The notes beneath the pieces were generated by a model. It saw only the letters and a list, made by a program, of their open reading frames with translations, was not told the DNA's origin and did no database searches. A DNA stretch of 39,509 nucleotides from the NCBI GenBank assembly GCA_027459625.1, contig DAIDHP010000038.1, forward strand, positions 1 to 39,509, in the 5' to 3' direction. The translations under genes and the position numbers were made by a program. Source of the stretch: Chthonomonadales bacterium (GTDB taxonomy: Bacteria; Armatimonadota; Chthonomonadetes; Chthonomonadales; CAJBBX01). Positions 1 to 8,192 of the stretch are shown here, one piece after another (positions within the stretch are counted from its first letter, which is position 1; the number at the start of each line of letters is the position of its first letter).

Positions 1-9
1 ATCAAGCTA

Positions 10-18
10 TGGTAAAAT
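10..18 (+). promoter_or_regulatory. Possible extended -10 promoter element
   Basis: A TG-n-TAAAAT string lies 47 bases upstream of the Rpn-family start codon and matches an extended -10 element in five of six core positions. The window begins too close to it to look for a -35 box. This is a weak call from sequence resemblance only. Confidence 0.3.
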
Positions 19-22
19 AGCA

Positions 23-40
23 TGTCGCGGGAATGCGACA
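23..40. repeat. Perfect 6-bp inverted repeat in the leader of the Rpn-family gene
   Basis: The arms TGTCGC (23-28) and GCGACA (35-40) are perfect reverse complements separated by six bases. They sit between the candidate -10 element and the ribosome binding site at 51-57. The repeat could be an operator for a dimeric regulator or a small leader hairpin. No T-run follows, so it is not a terminator. Confidence 0.4.
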
Positions 41-64
41 CCCATCCATGAGGAGGGACGCGCC

Positions 65-1015
65 ATGAGGCACGATCAGTACTGGAAGACGATACTCCGC
101 ACATTTCTTCGGGAGTTCATGGAACTCTTCCTCCCCGAGGAGGCGAGCCGTCTGGACTTCTCGAGCGTCAGCGATGTGGAGAGACAGCTTTTCACCGACC
201 TTCCGGAGGGGAGGATGCGGGAGCCGGATTTGGCGCTGGAGGTTCGCTCGCCCGAGCGCGAGGCGGAGGTGATCGTCATTCACATCGAGATTCAGCATCG
301 GCGAGGCGCTGATGTTCCGCGCAGGATGTGGGAGTATTACAGCCTATTACGGCTGCGGACCAGCCTCAGGGTTCTGCCACTCGTTCTCTACCTCCGTCGA
401 GGGGCGGGGGGAGTGGCACCGGAGACCTACGTTGAGACTCTGCTGGGGCTTGAGATACTCCTATTCCGTTACATGACGGTGGGGCTTGGGGATCTGCGGG
501 CGGAGGAGTATCTGGAAAGGGACAACGTGCTTTCCGCCCCTCTGAGCGCGCTGATGTCCGGCGAGAGGGCGACAAGGGTGGCTCGCAAGATACGCGCCTA
601 CGACAAGGTGCGCAGGTCGATTCTTGACGAGGCGCGGCGCAGCATGCTGGTGCACATGATTGACAGGTACCTGATTTTGAGCGAGGAGGAGGAGGTTGAG
701 ATGAGCCAGAAGTTGAGGGAGAAGGAGCACGTCGAGGTGCAAGAATGGCTGTCGGACTACGAGGTTCGCGGCATTGAAAAAGGGATCGGACAGGGCATCG
801 AGCAAGGCATTGAGCAAGGCATCGAGCAAGGCATCGATCGCGGACTTGTTCAGGGGAAAAAGGAGACACTGCTGCTTTTACTGAGGCATCGGTTCGGGAC
901 CGTGCCGGAGGATTTGGCAAGGAGAATTGAGGGGATTGACAGTGCGTCCGAGTTGGACGCCCTCGCGTTGAAGGCGGTGGAGGCGAAAGCGTTGTCGGAT
1001 TTGGGTCTGGATTGA
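65..1015 (+). CDS. Rpn/DUF4351-like PD-(D/E)XK nuclease-family protein
   Basis: The 316-residue product resembles the Rpn (recombination-promoting nuclease, putative transposase) group. In the N-terminal half D55 and the E75-x-Q77 pair fit the PD-(D/E)XK core with Gln at the usual Lys position, a variant seen in this superfamily. Residues 240-259 form a four-residue repeat (Gly-Ile-Glu-Gln type), encoded by five 12-bp units at 782-841, and a Leu/Arg-rich helical tail follows. Such Gly-Ile-x-Gln linkers before a helical C-terminus are common in this family. The start is supported by AGGAGGG at 51-57 with a seven-base spacer. Family members are often present in many diverging copies per genome, so the gene may be mobile or self-recombining. 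Its real biological role is not settled and the nuclease activity is inferred from the family. Confidence 0.8.
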   Translation: MRHDQYWKTILRTFLREFMELFLPEEASRLDFSSVSDVERQLFTDLPEGRMREPDLALEVRSPEREAEVIVIHIEIQHRRGADVPRRMWEYYSLLRLRTSLRVLPLVLYLRRGAGGVAPETYVETLLGLEILLFRYMTVGLGDLRAEEYLERDNVLSAPLSALMSGERATRVARKIRAYDKVRRSILDEARRSMLVHMIDRYLILSEEEEVEMSQKLREKEHVEVQEWLSDYEVRGIEKGIGQGIEQGIEQGIEQGIDRGLVQGKKETLLLLLRHRFGTVPEDLARRIEGIDSASELDALALKAVEAKALSDLGLD

Positions 1016-1268
1016 CAATGCCGATCCACGCATCCTTTCGTTTTGTTCATCCGTATCGTAGGAGGAATAGCTCATAACATGGATTTACAATTTTCAGCTT
1101 TTTGATGGCGACACTAGGGTCCCAACCTTTATGTAAATATGCATGACGATATTCACTTAGCGGCATGATAGATGAACTCTTCAGGAAAGAGCCAAAAATA
1201 GCTGAAAGGATAATACACTGCATACTGGTAATTTTTTTTCCTAAAATCCCCAGAGGAGACAGACAGAT

Positions 1269-2684
1269 ATGAATGTAATTGTAATCGTAACCGACAGCAT
1301 GAGGGCGGATCATCTCGGTTGTCATCCATTATGCCAAAGCTATCGTGGAATCAAGGTTCAAACTCCCAATCTCGATAAACTCGCATCGGAAGGGACTCTC
1401 TTCGAGGAGGCGTATGCGGAGAGTTTACCCACCATGCCTACCCGCAGAAACTGGTGGACGGGCAGAGTGGGGTTTCCTTTTCAAGGTTGGCAACCCTTTG
1501 AAAACGACGATTACTTGCTATCTGAGGTCCTATGGGATCGGGGATACACAAGCGCATTAATCTCGGACACCTATCACATGCATAAGCCCGTTTACAATTG
1601 CGGAAGAGGGTTCGACACCGTGGTCTGGATACGCGGGCAGGAGTATGACCCGTGGATTGTGGATTCCTCCGTTTCCATCGATTTGATGCCGCATCATCGC
1701 CTTAGAGGGGATGACAGCGATGAGATGTGGCGTGACCGTTTTATCCAAAACCTACGCAACGCCTCCTATCGCAAAAAGGAGGAGGATTACTCTGTGGCGA
1801 GAGTGGTGAACGCTGCGAAGGGGTGGCTGGATGAAACAGTGAATAGGCAGGGAATTCAAGACAAGCTTTTCCTCTGGGTGGATTGTTTCGACCCGCACGA
1901 GCCGTGGGACCCTCCGCAACCATACGCCTCCATGTATGATCCGGATTACAAAGGAATGGAGATCTTTGACCCCGTCCCTGGTACGACCGAAGGCTATATG
2001 ACCCCTGAGGAAATTCATCACACCAAATCCCAATATGCAGGGGAGATTACCATGGTGGACAAGTGGGTCGGGACTCTGCTAGATCATATCCGCGATTTGG
2101 GGCTGTATGAAAACACGCTTATCGTGCATATCAGCGACCACGGCGAGCCTTTCGGCGAGCACGGGATCATCCGCAAAGCATCCCCCTGGAACTACGAGGA
2201 ACTGGCGCGCATCCCGTGGATCATCCGGCACCCAAAAGGGGTCGGAGCGGGAAAAAGGGTGAGGGAGTTCGTACAATCCACCGACTTCATGCCTACAATT
2301 CTGGATTTTCTGGATATTCCGCAACCGTTGGTACTTCCGTTCAGCGCACCGCGTAAAAGCGCACAACTCTTCCCGCAGGATGTGACGCTTCGTACCAATA
2401 CGATCAACCTGCACGGTCAAAGCGTGTTGAAACTGATGTCCGGCGAAGCGGATAAAATCAGAGATTACGTTTATACAGGTCACCATAATCAGCAATGGAC
2501 CATTCGAAGCAAGGAATGGAGTTACCATTATCCGCTTGTTCCTGAAGCCAGCAAAACCGGAGGCCCGGAACTGTATCATCGTTCGGAGGATCTCACCGAG
2601 CAGGTCAACGTGGCGGACAGATATCCGGATGTCGCGGATGAGTTGGAGTTGCAGTTATGGCGATGGGTGATGTACTTGAAGTAG
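1269..2684 (+). CDS. Sulfatase-like hydrolase (alkaline phosphatase superfamily) with Thr at the nucleophile position
   Basis: This 471-residue protein has the sulfatase/alkaline phosphatase fold signature. The N-terminal strand ends in the metal-binding T8-D9-S10, and a second metal site is visible at D290-H291 (Ser-Asp-His-Gly), followed by Glu-His-Gly. In true sulfatases the nucleophile lies in a C/S-x-P-S/A-R motif and is matured to formylglycine. Here the equivalent stretch is T55-M-P-T-R59, so formylglycine cannot form at that position. The enzyme may instead act as a phosphatase, phosphodiesterase or phosphonate-type hydrolase using Thr. There is no signal peptide, so it is probably cytoplasmic. 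AGGAG at 1254-1258 supports the start. The gene converges on the next one with only three bases between stops. The 253 bases upstream show no other gene. The fold is certain and the substrate is unknown. Confidence 0.85.
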   Translation: MNVIVIVTDSMRADHLGCHPLCQSYRGIKVQTPNLDKLASEGTLFEEAYAESLPTMPTRRNWWTGRVGFPFQGWQPFENDDYLLSEVLWDRGYTSALISDTYHMHKPVYNCGRGFDTVVWIRGQEYDPWIVDSSVSIDLMPHHRLRGDDSDEMWRDRFIQNLRNASYRKKEEDYSVARVVNAAKGWLDETVNRQGIQDKLFLWVDCFDPHEPWDPPQPYASMYDPDYKGMEIFDPVPGTTEGYMTPEEIHHTKSQYAGEITMVDKWVGTLLDHIRDLGLYENTLIVHISDHGEPFGEHGIIRKASPWNYEELARIPWIIRHPKGVGAGKRVREFVQSTDFMPTILDFLDIPQPLVLPFSAPRKSAQLFPQDVTLRTNTINLHGQSVLKLMSGEADKIRDYVYTGHHNQQWTIRSKEWSYHYPLVPEASKTGGPELYHRSEDLTEQVNVADRYPDVADELELQLWRWVMYLK

Positions 2685-2687
2685 TCA

Positions 2688-5288
2688 TCAGTCTCCTTTA
2701 ATCCATTTCAAGGCGAAATCCCCCGGGGAGAATCCGCGTTCCGGATCAAGACGCAGGCTGGTGATACGATGTCCCTTCCAGTAAGGGTTTTCTCCGATCG
2801 GTATATGGTACACTTGGAAATCGGTTCCCGGCTTTATCGGGAAACGGACACACATCTGTTCCAGCGTGGCTTTCGCTCCCTCCGCCTGAAAGTAGATTTG
2901 CGCGTAGGTTCCGCAGGAGACTTTCATGCATATTGTAATCTCCTTCACACTGTCGGGAGCCAAATTGATTGCAGGAGCGATCACGTAGGGATCAGTACCG
3001 ATAATCCTTGCTGTTAGCGCACCGTCCACGATCCTGAGGGGGCTCAGATTGCTTTGCCCCATCCATCCCCGGGCGTCATGATTGAATTGGAAATCCAATC
3101 GAGTTAGAGCGGGGGGACTGGGAGGTGCGTATTTCATTCTCTTACCCTCCACCCATGCATCGCCATTGGAAGGATTGAGGCGCATGACAACCTTGCCGTT
3201 CTCCCAAAGGGTGGGTTGGGTTTGCCCCATTACTTTCTCTCCCCGAGGATTGAGATATTGCATGCCTGCGTTGTCATCACGTATGAAATCCACCCTGTGC
3301 AGTGTTCCTGGAGCGCAAGCCGAGTACGCCAGGAGTTTCCCCGTTCCATCCCAAGCAATCCAACCGGATTGCGGGAGGATTACGGTATCCCCCCCGGCTT
3401 TTACGGAGAAATCGTCGGGAAGGCGATTAACAATAATATTCAAACCGTTTTGATATTGCACCCATATTCTTTTGAGGCAATCAGGTTGCGGGTTCCAATC
3501 CGCTGTCAGGGGGTTCACGCCCGCTTTCAGGATATCCTGGAGGGTAACCCAATGACCATCGCTCCAATAGCGCACATCCTTGACAGGTTGCAGTAGGTAG
3601 TGTGTTTGCAGCGTTCCGATTAGGAGGCACTCCGTGATCACGTAATCCCAAGGTGTGTTCGGATAGTAGAAGAGATACCCGCCGTTTCCGTAGAGTACTT
3701 CGGCGGCGCGGTAGTCGTCATACTGCTTCGGATCGCTCATGTAGTTCGCCGTGCCGGAACTGAATCGCTTGAAGGGCGGCATTTCGTAAAAGCGATACAT
3801 CAGCCCCATACCATAGAAGACGGAAAGTTGCTGCAAACGGTGAAGCTTAAATTCCGGTGTGATCGCGCGATGATATCCATCGAACATGCCGAAGTCACCG
3901 GTGTCCACATACTCCCCAAGAAGTTGTTCATCCATGTTGGATTCGCTGCCTAACGGACCGTGATGAATACTTTTGATGAGAAGCGCCAATTCCCGCTGAT
4001 ATTTAAGAGCCTGCGACATGGCTCCCGCATTTTTTTGATGCGCATTGTAGTCGATATAACCCCATGGCCCACCTGAGCTAGTCATCTGATCCGTAAAACT
4101 CGCGTTAGTGTGGAAAAGGTTTTGGATCTCAGTTTCTTGCCGTTTGGCTAGTGGCAGCCAGTCCGAAGGACGGGTGAACCACGCCTTGGTTCCGTCCGGT
4201 TTTAGCGCTGGCACCGCTTGACCTGCAAGAGCGCTTGGGGATAATGGACGGAGATATACGTAATTGGTGCGTAAGCCGAACTCTCCCACGCTCCTTGCGT
4301 ACTTTGACAGAGATTGAAAATCCTTAACGGAGCCGATTCCCGGGTTGGGGGGATACTTCGGCATGAGAATACTGTCGGGGTCCATGGAGTCGAATCCTCC
4401 CGCCTGCCAGTTCTCGAAGATGGTAAGGAAGCGAATCCTCTTCATTGTGATGGCCGAAAGATATCTCAGGAAGTATTCCGTATCCCGTGCGTTCCCGCCC
4501 CATACATCCAAAAAAATCGAGCGGGATAGCTCTTTGGTGTATTGACTTGGTAACTGGGCGGGTATCGGAACGGTGCGCCAGAGGTCCGTGCCAATGCGGA
4601 GTGAGAGTGTTTCGTTTAAGGGCATTCGCGTGCCATCGGTGCGAGGATTGTAAACGACATCCAGCGCAGCAGTGAAGGGTCCCTCCCCAGAGAACCGTTG
4701 ATCCGGCGCGTCCCAGGTGGAACCGCTGCTTTTAGCCATATCCCAGATCACCGCCACATACACGTTCTTATTGGGATACCACGCTATGAGAGGCCAGAAG
4801 GGCTGTGCATATGCCTCGGCATTGCGAGTATAGCTGAAGCGAATCCATTTCCCTTGTCCTATCGTCTCTCCGGCGCCCATTCTCGTGCAGGATAATGAAG
4901 CATCATGGATATGAAGTTTCAATCCCCCTTTGTCAGGAAGGATATCGATGGTGTATTCCGCCGTTTCCCCCTTATCCTGTACTTGATAACGACAGGATGC
5001 GCCTTTGGCAAAAGGTTGTGAAGAGACCAGCGATGTATCAAGCGATCCTGCGGATTTCTCGCCGTCCTTGAAGAGGAATGTCGGACCAAAGCCATGTAAC
5101 GGCTCCAATGTCATACCGTTGCATTCAGCGGTCAACTTCCGCGAGGATGGGGAGTAGCGATAGGTTACTTCTCCCACTCTCCATGAATACCCGTTCGGCG
5201 TAGAAAAGCAAGGGCTTGTAAGAGTTGTTAAACCCATGAACAGGAGTATTATCAAAATCCGGTTTGCATACAATTTGCTCAGGATCAT
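2688..5288 (-). CDS. Large secreted glycoside-hydrolase-like protein
   Basis: The 866-residue product starts with a Sec-type signal peptide (about residues 1-29, hydrophobic core Ile-Leu-Ile-Ile-Leu-Leu-Phe). The N-terminal third is beta-rich, like a sugar-binding sandwich. A middle region of about residues 255-600 has the alternating strand/helix pattern and aromatic/acidic motifs of a TIM-barrel glycosidase. The last 130 residues look like a jelly-roll carbohydrate-binding module. I cannot place it in a numbered GH family or point to catalytic residues with confidence; DUF5696/GH101-like proteins are one possibility. The start is supported by GGAGGG with a five-base spacer. It is divergent from the GH51 gene across a 312-bp gap, and the two probably act on the same type of polymer outside the cytoplasm. 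Confidence 0.65.
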   Translation of the reverse strand: MILSKLYANRILIILLFMGLTTLTSPCFSTPNGYSWRVGEVTYRYSPSSRKLTAECNGMTLEPLHGFGPTFLFKDGEKSAGSLDTSLVSSQPFAKGASCRYQVQDKGETAEYTIDILPDKGGLKLHIHDASLSCTRMGAGETIGQGKWIRFSYTRNAEAYAQPFWPLIAWYPNKNVYVAVIWDMAKSSGSTWDAPDQRFSGEGPFTAALDVVYNPRTDGTRMPLNETLSLRIGTDLWRTVPIPAQLPSQYTKELSRSIFLDVWGGNARDTEYFLRYLSAITMKRIRFLTIFENWQAGGFDSMDPDSILMPKYPPNPGIGSVKDFQSLSKYARSVGEFGLRTNYVYLRPLSPSALAGQAVPALKPDGTKAWFTRPSDWLPLAKRQETEIQNLFHTNASFTDQMTSSGGPWGYIDYNAHQKNAGAMSQALKYQRELALLIKSIHHGPLGSESNMDEQLLGEYVDTGDFGMFDGYHRAITPEFKLHRLQQLSVFYGMGLMYRFYEMPPFKRFSSGTANYMSDPKQYDDYRAAEVLYGNGGYLFYYPNTPWDYVITECLLIGTLQTHYLLQPVKDVRYWSDGHWVTLQDILKAGVNPLTADWNPQPDCLKRIWVQYQNGLNIIVNRLPDDFSVKAGGDTVILPQSGWIAWDGTGKLLAYSACAPGTLHRVDFIRDDNAGMQYLNPRGEKVMGQTQPTLWENGKVVMRLNPSNGDAWVEGKRMKYAPPSPPALTRLDFQFNHDARGWMGQSNLSPLRIVDGALTARIIGTDPYVIAPAINLAPDSVKEITICMKVSCGTYAQIYFQAEGAKATLEQMCVRFPIKPGTDFQVYHIPIGENPYWKGHRITSLRLDPERGFSPGDFALKWIKGD

Positions 5289-5600
5289 TGCTTCCCTCCG
5301 TGTGAATTGAATACATGCGTAATACCCGTTGCAGTGGTTTGATCTCGGATAAAGTGGAAAATATGAAATGACGGATTTGCCCTTTCGATCACTTTTCTCC
5401 GTACCCCATTTAGGAATATCGTCTGATAGTCGTCTTTTATGATATGAATGTGCTAGTTAATATTATGAGGTAAAATGAAAATCATCGCATCCCCAAATCC
5501 CACATCGCCTTCAGTTCTCAAGGATTTACAGGATGCTATATCGTTAAACTATATCAAAATAATGATTTCTTTAGCGGAAATCATCCAATTGAGGTGAAAG
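5289..5600. other. Divergent intergenic region with an 8-bp hairpin before the GH51 gene
   Basis: This 312-bp AT-rich gap must hold the promoters of two divergent secreted hydrolase genes. Just before the GH51 ribosome binding site there is a perfect 8-bp inverted repeat, ATGATTTC (5562-5569) and GAAATCAT (5577-5584), with a seven-base spacer. It may be an operator or a leader hairpin. I could not assign convincing -35/-10 pairs. Confidence 0.4.
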
Positions 5601-8051
5601 ATGATGCGGTTCGAAAAAGCATTGCTCTGCATTTCCATGCTATGCTGGGTGATAGTTGGATCGGCGATGGCGGATTCATCTAAAATCGTGGTTGATGTGG
5701 TGCATCCGAGTGCGAAAGTGAGTCCAATCCTTTATGGTCTGATGACCGAGGAGATCAATCATTCCTATGACGGCGGTCTTTACGCGGAATTGATTCAAAA
5801 CCGAATTTTCAAGGATAATGCGACGATACCCGTGCATTGGTCTATCATTCAGTCGAACGGAGCAACAGGCTCCATCGCCTTGGATAATTCAAATCCTGTG
5901 AATAACACCGCACTTACCACCAACCTTCGGTTGGAAGTCAACTCCGTACCCAAGGGAGGTCGCGTAGGGGTGGCTAATGACGGTTACTGGGGCATTCCCG
6001 TCAAGCCTAACACCATGTATCACGCCTCGTTTTACGCGATGTCGGCTCCTGGATTTAAAGGCGCCCTTACTGTTGATATCGAGAGCAATGATGGTTCCAA
6101 GGTATACGCCACTGCCAAAGTGGATGGTATCGACACGTTTTGGCGTCAATACAAGGTGACTCTTCGCACCGGGGAAGCCCCCTTTTCAGCGGAAAACCGT
6201 TTCGTTATCTCCGTGAATTCTCCAGGAACCATATGGTTTAATCTTATCTCTCTCTTCCCGCCAACTTACAATAATCGCCCGAACGGAAATCGTCCGGACT
6301 TGATGAAACTTTTGGCGGCGATGCATCCGTCATTCCTGCGCTTCCCCGGTGGGAATTATCTTGAGGGTAACAGCATCAAGGAGCGATTCAATTGGGAAAA
6401 GACCATCGGTCCAATTGCGGATCGTCCAGGTCATTACTCTCCATGGGGGTATCGCTCCACGGATGGAATGGGCTTGTTGGAGTTCTTGGAGTGGTGCGAG
6501 GATCTCCATATGGAGCCGGTGTTGGCTGTATATGCGGGGTATTCGCTGAACGGCACGTTTGTAAAACCAGGGAAAGACCTTGAGCCTTACGTTCAATCCG
6601 CACTGGATGAAATTCAGTATGTGTCGGGATCGGACCAAACCAAATGGGGGGCGGAGCGGACAAAGGACGGTCATCCGAAGCCGTTTCCTCTTCATTTTGT
6701 TGAAATAGGCAATGAGGATGGTTTTGACGGATCGCATAGTTATGACGCACGCTTCGCCCAGTTTTACGACGCGATCAAGGCGAAATATCCCCGCCTGCAG
6801 GTGATTGCGACCGCCCCGATCAAGAGCCGCGTTCCAGATTTGGTCGATGACCACTATTATCGATCCGCACTGGCCATGGAGATGGATTCAGGTCATTATG
6901 ATTCCTATCCACTTGGCAAACCGCATATTTTTGTGGGGGAATGGGCTTCAACGGAGGGCAGTCCCACGCCGACAATGAACGCCGCCCTTGGGGACGCCTC
7001 TTGGCTGACAGGGTTGGAGCGGGATTCCGACAAGGTGCTTATCGCCTCCTACGCTCCTCTGCTGGTGAATGTGAATCCGGGAGCCTCGCAATGGGGCACC
7101 AACCTTATTGGTTACAATGCGCTTTCCTGCTTTGGTTCTCCTTCCTATTACGTGCAGGTAATGTTTAGTCAAAATCGGGGGGATAGGGTTTTGAATGAAA
7201 CGATATCCTCCACAGGCAAAACACAACCCATAAATGCCGCTCCGGAGGGGGCCATAGGCGTTGGGACTTGGAATACGCAGGCGGAGTACAAGGATATTAG
7301 TGTGATTGAGAACGGAAAAACGATCTATCAAAGCGATTTCGCCAATGGCGACCAAGGTTGGAGGTTCAACTCTCCGGACTGGAAAATGAACGACGGGGTT
7401 TTGCAGCAATCGCAAGTCCGAATGGACTGCCAGGCGGTGACGGGGAATCCTCGTTGGAAAAATTACACTTATGAGCTAAAGGCACGTAAAATCGGCGGTC
7501 AGGAGGGGTTCCTTATCATGTTCCATGTAAAGAACCGCCAAACCTGGGTGTGGTGGAATATCGGCGGGTGGGGTAACTCTCACACTGGACTGGAACGGAT
7601 GTGGGATGGTCAGAAGAGCGAGATCGGGGAGACATCACCGGTCACCGTTGAGCCAGGCAAATGGTATGACATTAAAATAGTGTTGAATGGCGACAGGATT
7701 CGTTGCTTCCTTGACGGAAAACTGATTACATCGGCTATCGACCCGCCAGCCCCGCAATCCAAGGCGATCTATTCCGATGCCACATTGGACAACAAAACAG
7801 GCGATGTTATTATGAAACTGGTCAACACCTCCTCCGATCCGCAAACCATAACGATCAGCCTACAGGGAGTGAAAAAGGTGGATTCCATAGCCAAAGGAGA
7901 GATACTTTCGGGGTCTCCCACCGAGGTGAACACCATCTCCGATCCGAAAAGGGTGGCGCCCAAAACCTTGGTGATTGACAACGTCGCACCAACGTTCACT
8001 CATACCTTCCCGGCATACTCGGTGAGCGTGTTCCGTATTCATACGAAATAA
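5601..8051 (+). CDS. Secreted GH51-type alpha-L-arabinofuranosidase with an inserted concanavalin-like domain
   Basis: The 816-residue protein has a signal peptide (about 1-24, ending Ala-Met-Ala). The catalytic barrel carries the GH51 hallmarks: Arg-Phe-Pro-Gly-Gly-Asn, the E368-I-G-N-E372 strand with E372 as acid/base, and the later Val-Gly-E447-Trp strand with E447 as nucleophile. The family removes terminal arabinofuranosyl groups from arabinan, arabinoxylan or related glycans. Residues from about 575 to 710 form a separate beta-sandwich (DUF1080/LamG-like, rich in Trp and Gly), inserted before the final C-terminal beta domain; this is known in larger bacterial members. GAGGTGA at 5591-5597 lies only three bases from ATG 5601 but six from ATG 5604, so the second Met may be the true start. 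A terminator follows at 8085. Confidence 0.9.
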   Translation: MMRFEKALLCISMLCWVIVGSAMADSSKIVVDVVHPSAKVSPILYGLMTEEINHSYDGGLYAELIQNRIFKDNATIPVHWSIIQSNGATGSIALDNSNPVNNTALTTNLRLEVNSVPKGGRVGVANDGYWGIPVKPNTMYHASFYAMSAPGFKGALTVDIESNDGSKVYATAKVDGIDTFWRQYKVTLRTGEAPFSAENRFVISVNSPGTIWFNLISLFPPTYNNRPNGNRPDLMKLLAAMHPSFLRFPGGNYLEGNSIKERFNWEKTIGPIADRPGHYSPWGYRSTDGMGLLEFLEWCEDLHMEPVLAVYAGYSLNGTFVKPGKDLEPYVQSALDEIQYVSGSDQTKWGAERTKDGHPKPFPLHFVEIGNEDGFDGSHSYDARFAQFYDAIKAKYPRLQVIATAPIKSRVPDLVDDHYYRSALAMEMDSGHYDSYPLGKPHIFVGEWASTEGSPTPTMNAALGDASWLTGLERDSDKVLIASYAPLLVNVNPGASQWGTNLIGYNALSCFGSPSYYVQVMFSQNRGDRVLNETISSTGKTQPINAAPEGAIGVGTWNTQAEYKDISVIENGKTIYQSDFANGDQGWRFNSPDWKMNDGVLQQSQVRMDCQAVTGNPRWKNYTYELKARKIGGQEGFLIMFHVKNRQTWVWWNIGGWGNSHTGLERMWDGQKSEIGETSPVTVEPGKWYDIKIVLNGDRIRCFLDGKLITSAIDPPAPQSKAIYSDATLDNKTGDVIMKLVNTSSDPQTITISLQGVKKVDSIAKGEILSGSPTEVNTISDPKRVAPKTLVIDNVAPTFTHTFPAYSVSVFRIHTK

Positions 8052-8084
8052 TGCGTGCATCTGTGGTTTAAATGATATAATATT

Positions 8085-8115
8085 GCCCGTCCTTCCAAGG
8101 ATGGGCGATTTTTTT
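8085..8115 (+). terminator. Rho-independent terminator after the GH51 gene
   Basis: Arms 8085-8094 and 8097-8106 pair over ten positions (one G-T) and are followed by seven T residues at 8109-8115. It ends plus-strand transcription from the arabinofuranosidase gene. Confidence 0.85.
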
Positions 8116-8138
8116 ACACAGAGGAGTGTTTGGATGGT

Positions 8139-8173
8139 AAAAAAACCATCCCACTCTTTTGAATGGGATGGTT
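8139..8173 (-). terminator. Rho-independent terminator of the cytochrome-porin gene
   Basis: On the minus strand a 10-bp stem (AACCATCCCA against TGGGATGGTT, 8164-8173 with 8144-8153) is followed by a run of T. It lies 20 bases beyond the stop of the cytochrome-porin gene. It is back to back with the plus-strand terminator at 8085, as expected for convergent genes. Confidence 0.85.
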
Positions 8174-8192
8174 GATGTTCCTTGTAAAAAAA

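Noticed and set aside
1047-1325. 92-codon minus-strand open frame between the Rpn and sulfatase-like genes
   Set aside because: There is no ribosome binding site and no recognisable pattern, and it overlaps the supported start of the sulfatase-like gene.
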